DNA of 64,000 nucleotides, taken from contig NZ_CANNDN010000001.1 in assembly GCF_947503465.1 (NCBI RefSeq), positions 310,001 to 374,000 of the forward strand. Direction: 5' to 3'. The notes under the pieces are model-generated. The model saw only the letters and a list, made by a program, of their open reading frames with translations, ran no database searches and was not told the origin of the DNA. The DNA is from an uncultured Tateyamaria sp. (GTDB lineage Bacteria > Pseudomonadota > Alphaproteobacteria > Rhodobacterales > Rhodobacteraceae). Positions 53,700-62,542 of the stretch are shown piece by piece; position 1 is the stretch's first letter; each line of letters opens with the position of its first letter. A program made the translations under genes and the position numbers.

Positions 53700-56111
53700 A
53701 TGCGTACCCACGCACAAGCGGTCGTCATTGGCGGTGGCGTCATCGGATGTTCGATCTTGTACCACCTGACAAAACTGGGGTGGACCGATGTTGTCCTTTT
53801 GGAACGGGACGAGTTGACCAGCGGGTCGACATGGCATGCGGCAGCCAACATTCATGGTCTGCATGACAGCACAAACATAAGCCGCATCCAGCACTACACC
53901 ATGGGTCTTTACAAAGAGTTGGAGCAGGAAACCGGGCAGGGCTGCGGCGTGTTCCAACCGGGGTCGCTGTACCTGGCCCAGACCGAAGCGCGCGAGCATC
54001 AATTGCGGCTGCAGGCGGCGAAGGCCAAGCTGTATGGTATGAACTTTCACGAGGTCAGCCGGGATGAGGCCGAGCGGCTGCACCCGTTGGTCGATTATGA
54101 CGGCATCCGTTGCATCATGTGGGAGCCCGATGGCGGCAATGTCGATCCATCCGGGGTCACCAACGCTTATGCGGCGGGCGCGCGACAGAACGGTGCCGAA
54201 ATCGTCCGCTTTTGCCCGGTGACGGGCACAGAACAGCAAGCCGATGGCACCTGGATCGTGCGGACGGACAAGGGCGATATCGCCACACCTTGGGTGGTTA
54301 ACGCGGCGGGGCTTTGGGGACGGGAGGTTGCGGCGCTGGCCGGCATCGCATTGCCGCTGCAACCGACCGAACACCAGTATTTTGTCACAGAAACCATTGC
54401 CGAGGTGGCTGCATTGGATCGCCGTTTGCCCTCGGTCGCGGACCGGGATGGCGAGTATTACTTGCGTCAGGAAGGCCAGGGACTGCTGGTGGGCGCCTAC
54501 GAGAAGGACGTGCGGTTCTGGGCGGAAGATGGCACGCCGCAGGGCTTTGGCCACGAGCTTTTTGCGGACGATCTTGAACGGATCGAGGACAACATGATGC
54601 GCGCGATTGACCGCGTGCCTGTTGTGGGCACCGCAGGGATCAAACGGGTGATCAACGGTCCGATGATCTGGTCGCCGGATTCCAATGTTCTGTTTGGACC
54701 TGTGCCCGAACTTCAGGGGTATTTCTGCTGTAACGGCATCATCCCGGGCTTTTCGCAATCCGGGGGCATGGGGTTGCTTGCGGCGCAGTGGATCATCGAG
54801 GGCGAAACGCAATACGACATGTTTGCCTGGGACATGGCCCGGTTCGGGACATGGGCGGGCAAGACGTTCACCAAGGCACGCGTCGGTGATCAATACGCGC
54901 ACAGGTTCAAGATCCATTTCCCGGGCGAAGAACGCGTGGCGGGGCGTCCTGTCCGCACACGGCCCGTCCACGACATGCAAGTCGCAATGGGGGCCCGGAT
55001 GGGGCTTAATTATGGGTGGGAACATCCGCTGTACTTTGCCGATGTCGCCGACACTGCGGGCTTCACGCGCCAGCCCTGGTTTGATGCCGTTGGCACCGAA
55101 TGCCACATGCTTCGGGACCGTGCCGGGATCATCGATATCTCCAACTTTGCCAAGTATGTATGCAAGGGGCCGGGGGCCGAGGATTGGTTGAACGCTGTCT
55201 TTGCCAACCGGATGCCGCGCGTGGTCGGGCGGTCCTGCCTGACCCCGTTGATTGGCAAGCGCGGCGGGATCGCAGGTGATTTCACCGTGACCCGTCTGGC
55301 AGAGGATGAATTCTGGATCATCGGCTCTGGCATGGCGGAACGCTATCATACGCGGTTTTTCAAACAGGTTCCGCTGCCCGACGACACAACCTTTGAAAGC
55401 AGGACCGAGGACATCTGTGGCTTCAACGTGGCCGGTCCCGAAAGCCGTGCATTGTTGCAGCGAATGACCAACGTGTCCCTCGGAACCGAGGATTTCCCGT
55501 TCATGCGATCGCAACGGATAGAGCTGGCAGGCGTCGATGTGCTGGCGTTGCGCGTGTCCTTCACTGGCGATCTGGGGTGGGAACTGCATTGCCGCACCGC
55601 AGATCAGCTTCGGCTTTACACGGCGCTGATCGACCATGGCGCCGATATGGGCATCGGCCCCGTGGGCAGCCGCGCGCTGATGAGCTTGCGCGTCGAGAAG
55701 GGGTATGGGTCCTGGAGCCGTGAATATAGCCCCGAATACTGGCCACAAGAAGTTGGTTTGGACCGGCTGATCAAACTGGACAAGGCGTTTCTGAACAAGG
55801 ACGCCGTGGCCGAAGTATTGACGCACGCAAAGCGCGAATCGCTGGTGCTTTTGCATCTGGACGACGCCGATACGGCGGCGTCAGGCGCCGATGCCACGGG
55901 CGGAGAACCCATCTTCGACAATGGTGCGGGAATTGGTCGCGTCACGTCGGGCGCGTATGGTTACACGGTCGGAATGAGCCTTGCCCTGGGGTATGTCACG
56001 GACGCAAGGCCCGGAGACACAGTCGAGGTGATGGTGCTGGGCCGCCCGCACAAGGCGAAAATATTGGAAAAACCGCCATTCGACCCCGATGGTGTCAGAC
56101 TGCGTGGGTGA
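53700..56111 (+). CDS. FAD/folate oxidoreductase (dimethylglycine/sarcosine dehydrogenase family), copy 2
   Basis: An 803-residue paralogue of the minus-strand enzyme, transcribed divergently from the radical SAM operon. It has the same order: FAD motif VIGGGVIGCSILYHLTKLGW, covalent-flavin His in SGSTWHAAA, and folate domain with GKRGGIAGDFTVTRL and GSRALMSLRVEKGYGSW. Both proteins end in FDPDGxRxRG. The sequence is clearly diverged between copies, so substrates probably differ. The 234-base gap upstream contains the AT-rich direct repeats near the opposite operon. Confidence 0.92.
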   Translation: MRTHAQAVVIGGGVIGCSILYHLTKLGWTDVVLLERDELTSGSTWHAAANIHGLHDSTNISRIQHYTMGLYKELEQETGQGCGVFQPGSLYLAQTEAREHQLRLQAAKAKLYGMNFHEVSRDEAERLHPLVDYDGIRCIMWEPDGGNVDPSGVTNAYAAGARQNGAEIVRFCPVTGTEQQADGTWIVRTDKGDIATPWVVNAAGLWGREVAALAGIALPLQPTEHQYFVTETIAEVAALDRRLPSVADRDGEYYLRQEGQGLLVGAYEKDVRFWAEDGTPQGFGHELFADDLERIEDNMMRAIDRVPVVGTAGIKRVINGPMIWSPDSNVLFGPVPELQGYFCCNGIIPGFSQSGGMGLLAAQWIIEGETQYDMFAWDMARFGTWAGKTFTKARVGDQYAHRFKIHFPGEERVAGRPVRTRPVHDMQVAMGARMGLNYGWEHPLYFADVADTAGFTRQPWFDAVGTECHMLRDRAGIIDISNFAKYVCKGPGAEDWLNAVFANRMPRVVGRSCLTPLIGKRGGIAGDFTVTRLAEDEFWIIGSGMAERYHTRFFKQVPLPDDTTFESRTEDICGFNVAGPESRALLQRMTNVSLGTEDFPFMRSQRIELAGVDVLALRVSFTGDLGWELHCRTADQLRLYTALIDHGADMGIGPVGSRALMSLRVEKGYGSWSREYSPEYWPQEVGLDRLIKLDKAFLNKDAVAEVLTHAKRESLVLLHLDDADTAASGADATGGEPIFDNGAGIGRVTSGAYGYTVGMSLALGYVTDARPGDTVEVMVLGRPHKAKILEKPPFDPDGVRLRG

Positions 56112-56259
56112 TCGGGCAGGTGGTGGACTGGGGTGCGAAAGAACGCTCGAACTGATCGATACAGGCCTGTACTGAAACCGATAACAACATCCTTCCGCAC
56201 CCCGATTAGGCCTTCCCGAGACGTTTACTCTAATTAGCGTCACATGTTAGATAGAAATC

Positions 56260-57090
56260 ATGTTGGGGAAGGTCTACGACCACGAAGTGCAGGTTTATGT
56301 CTCGAATGGCAGCCTGGCACATTTCACGATACGTGAAATGCACGACCTTTACACGTCGTGGCAGATGTGGGTTCTCGTGCTGGTTGGCTTTTTGATCATG
56401 GCCACAGGGCATCCTGTGACTTTGCCGCAATTTGACAGTTTTGGGTTGCGCCTGGCGTTCTGGCTGATCGCGTTGCTTGTCTATCTCGTGGTGTCGATGG
56501 TGTACGCGCTGGCCAGCTGCCGTATCTGGCGGGCCGTCTTCGGCGGACCTATTCCGCTGATTGTGCTGTCGACCCCGTTGGTTCTGGCATCCACGTATCT
56601 CACCGCAGGTGCGTTGACCGTTCTGTTCGAGCCCGGCAAACCACCCTTCGGCAGCATGACCTGGCAGATGAATGTGCGAAACGTGCTGGTCGCCCACGTG
56701 TTCGAAACGGTTGCCCTGCTGTGGCTCTTGCCGGCACAGCGTGCGCGCAAAGCCAAGGCAACCGCTGCACGTGTCATCACGTTGGCGGGCAAGAAGGTCT
56801 CTCTGGCCGAGGTGGCCCGGGTCAAGGCGGCGGAACACTACCTCGAGATACATACCTCCGACGGGATCGAGATCATGCGCGAGCGTATGGCCACGTTTCT
56901 TGATCAGGTGCATGCCGAAGATGGCATTCAGACCCACAGGTCACACTGGGTGGCCCGGCGCACCGCTCAGTCCCTGAACGGATCAAAGCTGACCCTTCAG
57001 GATGGCGAGAAGATCCCCGTCGCCCGGGGGCGTCTGGATGACGTCCGTACATGGTTGGACACGCACAACGACGGCGGTGAAATAGCCTGA
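56260..57090 (+). CDS. Membrane-bound LytTR-type transcriptional regulator
   Basis: A 276-residue protein. The N-terminal half has four membrane helices (about 35-55, 70-92, 98-122 and 145-162). The C-terminal LytTR DNA-binding domain covers about 170-265, with LAEVARVKAAEHYLEIHTSDG and the motif THRSHWVARR. This ties DNA binding to the membrane, so it probably senses an envelope or small-molecule signal. Its gene follows the oxidoreductase on the same strand by 148 bases. That gap holds a 12-base palindrome, TACAGGCCTGTA (56160-56171). Confidence 0.88.
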   Translation: MLGKVYDHEVQVYVSNGSLAHFTIREMHDLYTSWQMWVLVLVGFLIMATGHPVTLPQFDSFGLRLAFWLIALLVYLVVSMVYALASCRIWRAVFGGPIPLIVLSTPLVLASTYLTAGALTVLFEPGKPPFGSMTWQMNVRNVLVAHVFETVALLWLLPAQRARKAKATAARVITLAGKKVSLAEVARVKAAEHYLEIHTSDGIEIMRERMATFLDQVHAEDGIQTHRSHWVARRTAQSLNGSKLTLQDGEKIPVARGRLDDVRTWLDTHNDGGEIA

Positions 57091-57097
57091 GGGCCGT

Positions 57098-58408
57098 TCA
57101 GTCCAACGACCGGATGCGCAATGCGGTGATGCGATTGCCGTCTCGCGCAGTCACTTCAAAACGGAAGCCATGAAAGCTGAACACCTGACCGACGGTCGGG
57201 ATCATCTGCGCTTCGTGAATGACCAACCCGGCAACGGTGTTGGCCTCTTCGTCCGGCAGGTTCCAGTCGGTGGCCCGGTTCAGGTCGCGGATGGTCATAG
57301 CGCCATCAATATGGAAATGACCGTCATCTGCCTTCTGGACGGCATGTTCGCTGTCGGGGTCGAATTCGTCGGTGATCTCACCGACAATCTCTTCCAGGAT
57401 GTCTTCCAGCGTAATCAGCCCCTGCAAGGAACCATATTCGTCGACGACCAGCGCAAAGTGGGTCCGCATCCGCAGGAATTGGCGCATCTGGTCGTCCAAC
57501 GTCGTCGTTTCCGGCACGAAATAGGGCGGCATGGCCACCTGGCTGATATCAAAGGATTTCAGGGCGGCGGCATCGCCTTCGGGTCCACCGATGACCCGGT
57601 ACATCGCACGCAGCAGGTCCTTGGCGTGAATGACGCCTATGATGTTTTCCTGTTCGTCCCGGAACACGGGCAGGCGCGTGTGGTTTGACTGAAGACACTG
57701 TTCCAGGATGGCCTGAGGGGTATCCTGTGCATTGATCATCTCGATGCCTGACCGGTGCAACATGATCTCTTCGACAGTGCGGTCGCCCAGATCCAGCGCC
57801 CCCAGAATGCGGTCGCGGTCCTCTTTTTCCACGACGCCTTCCGAATGGCCCAGCTGCAACGCGCCTGCGATCTCTTCGCGCACCGCCATGATCTGGCTGT
57901 CGGGGTCGATCCGCACGCCAAAGACGCGCAACACGCCCCGCACCAGCAAACGCACCGCGGCGACGATGGGGGAAAAAACCAGAACCACCAGCGAAATCGG
58001 GCGTGACACCAGCGACGCTGCGGTTTCGGAATTGGTGATGGCATAAGTCTTGGGCAGCACTTCGGCAAAGATCAGTACAAGCAGCGTCATCACAAGCGTG
58101 GCTAGGGCCACACCGGATTCGCCAAAGGCCCGCGTAAACAGCGCGGTCGCCAGTGACGTGGCAAGGATGTTCACCAGGTTGTTGCCCAGAAGGACCGACC
58201 CAATCAGCCGTTCATTGTCTTCGGTGATCTTCAGCGCCCGTTCGGCGCCGCGTGATCCCTTGTCTGCCTTGGCCCGCAATTTCCCGCGCGAGGCTGCCGT
58301 CAGTGCGGTTTCCGAACCGGAGAAGAAGCCGGACAGAACCAGCAGGCCGAGGATGACGGCGCAAGTGATCCAGAACGCCGCGTCCAGCGTCGAAGTGGGG
58401 TCGTCCAT
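57098..58408 (-). CDS. CNNM/CorC-family membrane protein
   Basis: A 436-residue protein with an N-terminal DUF21 (CNNM) transmembrane domain (about 1-190; FSGSETALTAASRGKL). Two CBS domains follow at about 205-330 (TRLPVFRDEQENIIGVIHAKD; LVVDEYGSLQGLITLEDI). The CorC_HlyC domain closes the protein. These proteins handle magnesium or cobalt efflux or membrane regulation. I chose ATG 58408; the open frame runs upstream to 58555 across the divergent gene's start. Confidence 0.93.
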   Translation of the reverse strand: MDDPTSTLDAAFWITCAVILGLLVLSGFFSGSETALTAASRGKLRAKADKGSRGAERALKITEDNERLIGSVLLGNNLVNILATSLATALFTRAFGESGVALATLVMTLLVLIFAEVLPKTYAITNSETAASLVSRPISLVVLVFSPIVAAVRLLVRGVLRVFGVRIDPDSQIMAVREEIAGALQLGHSEGVVEKEDRDRILGALDLGDRTVEEIMLHRSGIEMINAQDTPQAILEQCLQSNHTRLPVFRDEQENIIGVIHAKDLLRAMYRVIGGPEGDAAALKSFDISQVAMPPYFVPETTTLDDQMRQFLRMRTHFALVVDEYGSLQGLITLEDILEEIVGEITDEFDPDSEHAVQKADDGHFHIDGAMTIRDLNRATDWNLPDEEANTVAGLVIHEAQMIPTVGQVFSFHGFRFEVTARDGNRITALRIRSLD

Positions 58409-58478
58409 TCGTGATTTATCCTTTGATCGTGCTTGGGTTATGGGGGGCTGAGGCGATGCAATCAAGGGATAGGGCCAG

Positions 58479-59285
58479 ATGCGCGTACAGGATTTGGGGG
58501 TGTTGCAGGGACCTGTGCTGTTCTTTGGCGGTCCATACTCCAACTTGCAGGCCACGCATGCCGTGCTTGATCAAGCGCGGATACGCAACGCCACGCCTGT
58601 CTGCACGGGCGACGTTGTCGCGTATTGCGGCCGCCCGGCGGAAACCGTGGCTGCCATCCGCGCGGCCGGGTGCGCGGTTGTCGCAGGCAATTGCGAGGTT
58701 CAATTGGCACGTGGGGCCGCCGATTGCGGTTGCGGTTTCGCGGAAGGCACGACATGCGATCTGTTGTCAGTAGGCTGGTTCGGCTATGCCAACCGGCATA
58801 TCGGACAGGATGATCGCGTCTGGATGAGCACCTTGCCAGCCATCGTGATCTTCACCCATCACGGCGCGCGCTATGCAGTCCTTCATGGCGGCGCAACCGA
58901 CATCGCGCGTTTTGTATGGTCGACGTCACCCGATACCGTGTTTGCCGAGGAATGGGCCACGGTTGAGGCGATCGTCGGACCGGTGGATCATGTCGTCGCG
59001 GGCCATTCCGGCATTCCGTTCCAGCGTGATGTGGGCGCGGGTACATGGATCAATGCGGGCGTGATTGGCATGCCGCCGCATGACGGGTCCAGGACGACCG
59101 TATTTGCGACCCTGAACGGCGGCGCGGTGTCTTTTCACCGTTTGACCTATGACGTTGCGACTGCCGTGCGGGACATGGAAGCCGTCGGCCTGACCCAAGG
59201 CTACCACAGCGCCCTGTGCAGCGGTTACTGGCCGTCAGAGGACGTGTTACCGCCCGACTTGCGCGTATCCCGCGCCAGCGGGTGA
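58479..59285 (+). CDS. Metallophosphoesterase-like protein with altered motif I
   Basis: A 268-residue protein of the calcineurin-like phosphoesterase fold. Motifs II to V are recognisable: GDVVAYCGRP, GNCE, LHGG and GHSG. Motif I, normally GDxHxN, reads GGPYSNL here, so the Asp and His that bind the first metal are missing. The Cys-rich patch VQLARGAADCGCGFAEGTTC-type (shown only in part) is unusual. It may be catalytically changed or dead. Its 3' end overlaps the convergent xerD by 61 bases. Confidence 0.8.
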   Translation: MRVQDLGVLQGPVLFFGGPYSNLQATHAVLDQARIRNATPVCTGDVVAYCGRPAETVAAIRAAGCAVVAGNCEVQLARGAADCGCGFAEGTTCDLLSVGWFGYANRHIGQDDRVWMSTLPAIVIFTHHGARYAVLHGGATDIARFVWSTSPDTVFAEEWATVEAIVGPVDHVVAGHSGIPFQRDVGAGTWINAGVIGMPPHDGSRTTVFATLNGGAVSFHRLTYDVATAVRDMEAVGLTQGYHSALCSGYWPSEDVLPPDLRVSRASG

Positions 59286-60187
59286 TGGTCCAGCACCAGT
59301 TGTGTCAACCGTTCGTCCACGACATGGGTGTAAATCTCGGTGGTTGCCACGTCGGCATGGCCCAACATGGTCTGAATGGCCCGCAAATCGGCGCCACCCG
59401 CCAATAGATGGGTCGCAAAGGCGTGGCGCAGCGTGTGTGGCGTGACCTTGGACGGGGCCACCCCCGCATGGACGGACAGCGCCTTGATCCGCGCGTAGAA
59501 CCAGTGCCGTGTCAGGTGTCCGGATGCGCCGCGCGACGGGAAAAGGAACCGGGACAGGGGCGCACCTTCGTTTTCCAATGCCGCCTGCTTGGCATCGCGG
59601 ACCTCAATCCAGGCCAGTAGCGACGCGCGCGCCGACGGGGACAGCGGCACCATACGTTCCTTGCCGCCTTTTCCCAGGATCAACAGCATCTGTGGATCAC
59701 CGCGTGCCGACGACACCGGCAGGCTCACCAGTTCGCTCACCCGCATGCCGGTGGCATACAACAGTTCCATCAGGCACGTGTCGCGCAGCCGGTCGTGATC
59801 GCCTCGACCATAGGTGCGCGCGGCGGTCAGCAGACGCTCGACCTCGTCTTCATCCAGCGTTTTGGGCAGGCGCTTGTCCTGTCCCGGGCTTACAATCTGG
59901 ATCGCCGGATTGTCAGCGCGCCAGCCTTCTTCGAAGGCAAAGCGGTAGAGTTGCTTGATCGCGGACAGGCGCCGGGCGCGGGTTGCTTTGGCCAGACCCT
60001 GTGCATCGCAATGGATCAGATACGCCTCAATCTGGGCCGTATCTGCGGTGTCAAACCCGGTGCCCCGATCAGACAACCAGGCCCCCGCATCCTTCAAGTC
60101 CCGCCCGTAGGCAAGCAGCGTGTTCCGCGCGGCCCCAAGTTCCGCCGCCTGTGCCTCAAGGAAAGTCGAAATCCACCTGTCGCTCAT
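59225..60187 (-). CDS. xerD: Tyrosine recombinase XerD
   Basis: A 320-residue site-specific recombinase that resolves chromosome dimers at dif with XerC and FtsK. An N-terminal SAM-like core-binding domain covers about 1-85. Catalytic residues are present: Arg in TGMRVSEL, Lys in GKGGKER, His-x-x-Arg in HTLRHAF, His in LGHADVATT and Tyr in EIYTHV. It is housekeeping in size and context, not part of an integron or phage. Its ATG overlaps the stop of the upstream gene. Confidence 0.93.
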   Translation of the reverse strand: MSDRWISTFLEAQAAELGAARNTLLAYGRDLKDAGAWLSDRGTGFDTADTAQIEAYLIHCDAQGLAKATRARRLSAIKQLYRFAFEEGWRADNPAIQIVSPGQDKRLPKTLDEDEVERLLTAARTYGRGDHDRLRDTCLMELLYATGMRVSELVSLPVSSARGDPQMLLILGKGGKERMVPLSPSARASLLAWIEVRDAKQAALENEGAPLSRFLFPSRGASGHLTRHWFYARIKALSVHAGVAPSKVTPHTLRHAFATHLLAGGADLRAIQTMLGHADVATTEIYTHVVDERLTQLVLDHHPLARDTRKSGGNTSSDGQ

Positions 60188-61722
60188 CCCGGACCCTCAA
60201 GCAGAAGAACCTGAAGCGCGGTCCGGCGCGCAACATCTTCAAGCCCAAGGGCGCGTAAGGTGGCAAGACCGGTGGCCAGTTGCGTGACATCGCCCGCCGC
60301 GCCGTTCTGCGTCAGGTTGATCGTCTCAAGCAAGGCCGCACCGAGGGCGCCGTCCCGGGCCTTGCGCACTATGTCGGGGTCGGCGGGGGCGGTTGAAAAC
60401 GCGCGCAGGATAGCGCCCTGAACACCGTCCGCGGTCAACCCGTTTGGCACAGTACCCGCAGCGACTGCGGCGTGAACAGGGCGTCTGAGCGCGCGGGCAG
60501 GAAAGCTTTCGGCTGCGGTCTCGTAGGCCGGGGACAGCAAAAGAACGTCGAACGCCACATCGGCTGCGGGCCCGCTCAGGACCAATTCGGAAAGGCGATC
60601 CGCAAAGAGATTCGCGAAGACGGTTTGCAGGCCAACCTGACCCATCGCGCGCCAGGCGGCGGGCAGGGTTTTGGCAACGGCATCCGGACTGCGGGTGCCA
60701 AGCGCCGTGTCGAACCGCTGGATGGCTGCCACCCGGTCCCAAACCCCGCCCGAAGCGGCCGCCTGACGCTGCGTATAAAGACCCAGCAGGCGGTTGTCGC
60801 CAAGTGCGCCGCGCCGGGCCAACCGTTCTGCCGCCTCCAATTGTGCCTTCCATCCGGAATTCGGTGACAGGTCCGCGTTGGCGTAGACCACCGGCCAGCC
60901 GCGTGTTGGAATGGGCGTGCCGATTGCTTGGAACAGGCGAAACATCAGCGGGTCGGGAGAGGGCGGCACGGGCAGGGGCGCTTCGCCCTCGAACAGCTCT
61001 GGATCAAGAAACCGTTCCAACGCCTCCGCAATATCCGGGTCAATAAGCCCAAGGGCGCGCGCCGTGCCCATGATCAGCACCGCGTCATCCCAATTCCCGG
61101 CCCGCGCCGCGCAAAACACATCATGTGCCTTGCCGGGGGACAGGCGCGGGGATTGGAGGATCAAGGCACAGGCGCCACCCACATTGCCTGCCACCAACGA
61201 CAGGTCCATGTAGCGCGACAGGTTTGCCGCCTCGCGGGTGACGCCCATCTGCTCCAACAGCGCCAGCGCCGGGTCAAGCGCGCCATAGCGGGTCAGCACG
61301 TCGACCCGCGCCAGGTCAAACGCCATGGCATCGCCTTCGGGTGGATGCGCCTCGGCCAGAAGCAAGGTCATGGTCAGCGCCTGGATCGCGGGCAAGGGGG
61401 CATCGGGCAAGGCAGTGATGGCGCGGGTCAGCGTGGCGGCCCTGCTGCCTGTCCAAAGCGTGTCGGGCAAGCCGGTGACATTCGAGGGGGCCAATCCCAC
61501 GCGTTTCGAGGCGGGATCGGTCAAGGGCCGTACGGTCACTTGTGGCACCGTGCCACTGGGCGCGACATCGGGTTCGTCCGGTGCGGGTTGGACCGCCTCG
61601 ATGGCGCCTTGCATCTCCAGCCAATCGATCACGCTCAGCGGGGCCGCAGGTGTGTCCTGTCCTTGCGCGGCGACCGCTGCGCCGATCACGGCAAAAAGCG
61701 ATGAAACAAGGCTATTCCGCAT
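60184..61722 (-). CDS. Secreted helical protein of unknown function
   Basis: A 512-residue protein with a signal peptide (about 1-19, LFAVIGAAVAAQG). The mature part is Ala/Leu-rich and predicted largely helical, with tandem-repeat-like units such as DPALALLEQMGVTREAA and AALLETINLTQNGAA that suggest a solenoid fold. It has no recognised catalytic motif. The gene overlaps xerD by 4 bases (ATGA) and the small membrane-protein gene by 11 bases, in a tight minus-strand cluster opposite aroK. Confidence 0.75.
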   Translation of the reverse strand: MRNSLVSSLFAVIGAAVAAQGQDTPAAPLSVIDWLEMQGAIEAVQPAPDEPDVAPSGTVPQVTVRPLTDPASKRVGLAPSNVTGLPDTLWTGSRAATLTRAITALPDAPLPAIQALTMTLLLAEAHPPEGDAMAFDLARVDVLTRYGALDPALALLEQMGVTREAANLSRYMDLSLVAGNVGGACALILQSPRLSPGKAHDVFCAARAGNWDDAVLIMGTARALGLIDPDIAEALERFLDPELFEGEAPLPVPPSPDPLMFRLFQAIGTPIPTRGWPVVYANADLSPNSGWKAQLEAAERLARRGALGDNRLLGLYTQRQAAASGGVWDRVAAIQRFDTALGTRSPDAVAKTLPAAWRAMGQVGLQTVFANLFADRLSELVLSGPAADVAFDVLLLSPAYETAAESFPARALRRPVHAAVAAGTVPNGLTADGVQGAILRAFSTAPADPDIVRKARDGALGAALLETINLTQNGAAGDVTQLATGLATLRALGLEDVARRTALQVLLLEGPG

Positions 61723-61861
61723 CCAAGGTCACTGGCACACGTGTTTCATCCTGTGGCGGAGAGAAGTTCGCCCCAAAGTACTCACCCACATAGGCATAGC
61801 CCACAAGTCCGACAAATCCGATGATCGCTAGAAAGATCAACAGCTTGAATAGACGGATCAT
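61712..61861 (-). CDS. Small membrane protein upstream of the helical protein
   Basis: A 49-residue protein, MIRLFKLLIFLAIIGFVGLV followed by an aromatic patch and a short periplasmic tail. One membrane helix is obvious. GGGGCAGG-like purines precede its ATG. It overlaps the next gene by 11 bases, and its upstream gap to divergent aroK is 93 bases, so it is probably the first gene of the minus-strand cluster. Confidence 0.75.
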   Translation of the reverse strand: MIRLFKLLIFLAIIGFVGLVGYAYVGEYFGANFSPPQDETRVPVTLDAE

Positions 61862-61954
61862 GTTTTTGCCTGCCCCAGAATTCTTGGTCGTGGTTCTTTG
61901 TTTTGCACAAAGCATATATGGCCTTTTTTGCAAAATCACGTCATTGACAAGCAT

Positions 61955-62542
61955 ATGAGCGAAAATCAGCAGGACAGCGTGGTTGGGGCAGGCTTTGCGC
62001 TGAAGAAAACCGTGGTCATGGTCGGCATGATGGGCGCGGGCAAGACGGCCGTGGGCCGGGCACTGGCCTTGCGTCTTGGGGTGCCGTTTCTGGACAGCGA
62101 TGCCGAGATCGAGGCGGCGGCCAACATGACCGTGCCCGAAATCTTTGAGCGCGACGGCGAGCCGTTTTTTCGCGCCAAGGAAACGCAGGTGATCTCGCGT
62201 CTTCTGGATGAGGAACGGGGCATTCTGTCCACCGGTGGCGGCGCTTTTCTGGCCAGGGAAAATCGCGCGAACATCACCGCACATGGCGTGTCGGTGTGGC
62301 TGAATGCCGACCTTGATCTGCTGTGGCAGCGCGTTCGGCACAAGGACACGCGCCCGTTGCTGCGCACCGCCAATCCACGTGCGACACTTGCGGAAATCTA
62401 TGCCGCCCGCGTACCCTTGTACGCCATGGCCGATGTTTCCGTGGTGTCCCTGCCGGATCTCAGCATTGATGAAATGGTGGACCGGGTTGTGGCGACACTG
62501 CTGACCCAACGCCCGGATGTTCTGGAGAAAACGGATGCGTGA
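61955..62542 (+). CDS. aroK: Shikimate kinase
   Basis: A 195-residue enzyme that phosphorylates shikimate at the 3-hydroxyl with ATP. Walker A is GMMGAGKTAVG. Shikimate-binding residues appear in LDSDAEIE, in FFRAKE and in STGGGAFL. The lid arginine lies near TRPLL. The frame opens further upstream (61898), but ATG 61955 fits the family. It overlaps aroB by 8 bases, so aroK and aroB form an aromatic-pathway operon. Confidence 0.96.
   Translation: MSENQQDSVVGAGFALKKTVVMVGMMGAGKTAVGRALALRLGVPFLDSDAEIEAAANMTVPEIFERDGEPFFRAKETQVISRLLDEERGILSTGGGAFLARENRANITAHGVSVWLNADLDLLWQRVRHKDTRPLLRTANPRATLAEIYAARVPLYAMADVSVVSLPDLSIDEMVDRVVATLLTQRPDVLEKTDA

Noticed and set aside
53534-53866. A short plus-strand frame overlapping the divergent promoter region and the start of the FAD enzyme gene
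   Set aside because: It has no ribosome site, mostly Arg/His/Cys composition, and overlaps the confirmed start at 53700.
53631-55856. A 741-residue frame antisense to the second FAD/folate enzyme
   Set aside because: It is a shadow of a strongly supported sense gene; protein composition is His/Arg-rich without domains.
59225-60187. XerD as part of an integron or prophage
   Set aside because: No cassette array, attC-like repeats or phage genes; size and neighbours fit the housekeeping recombinase.
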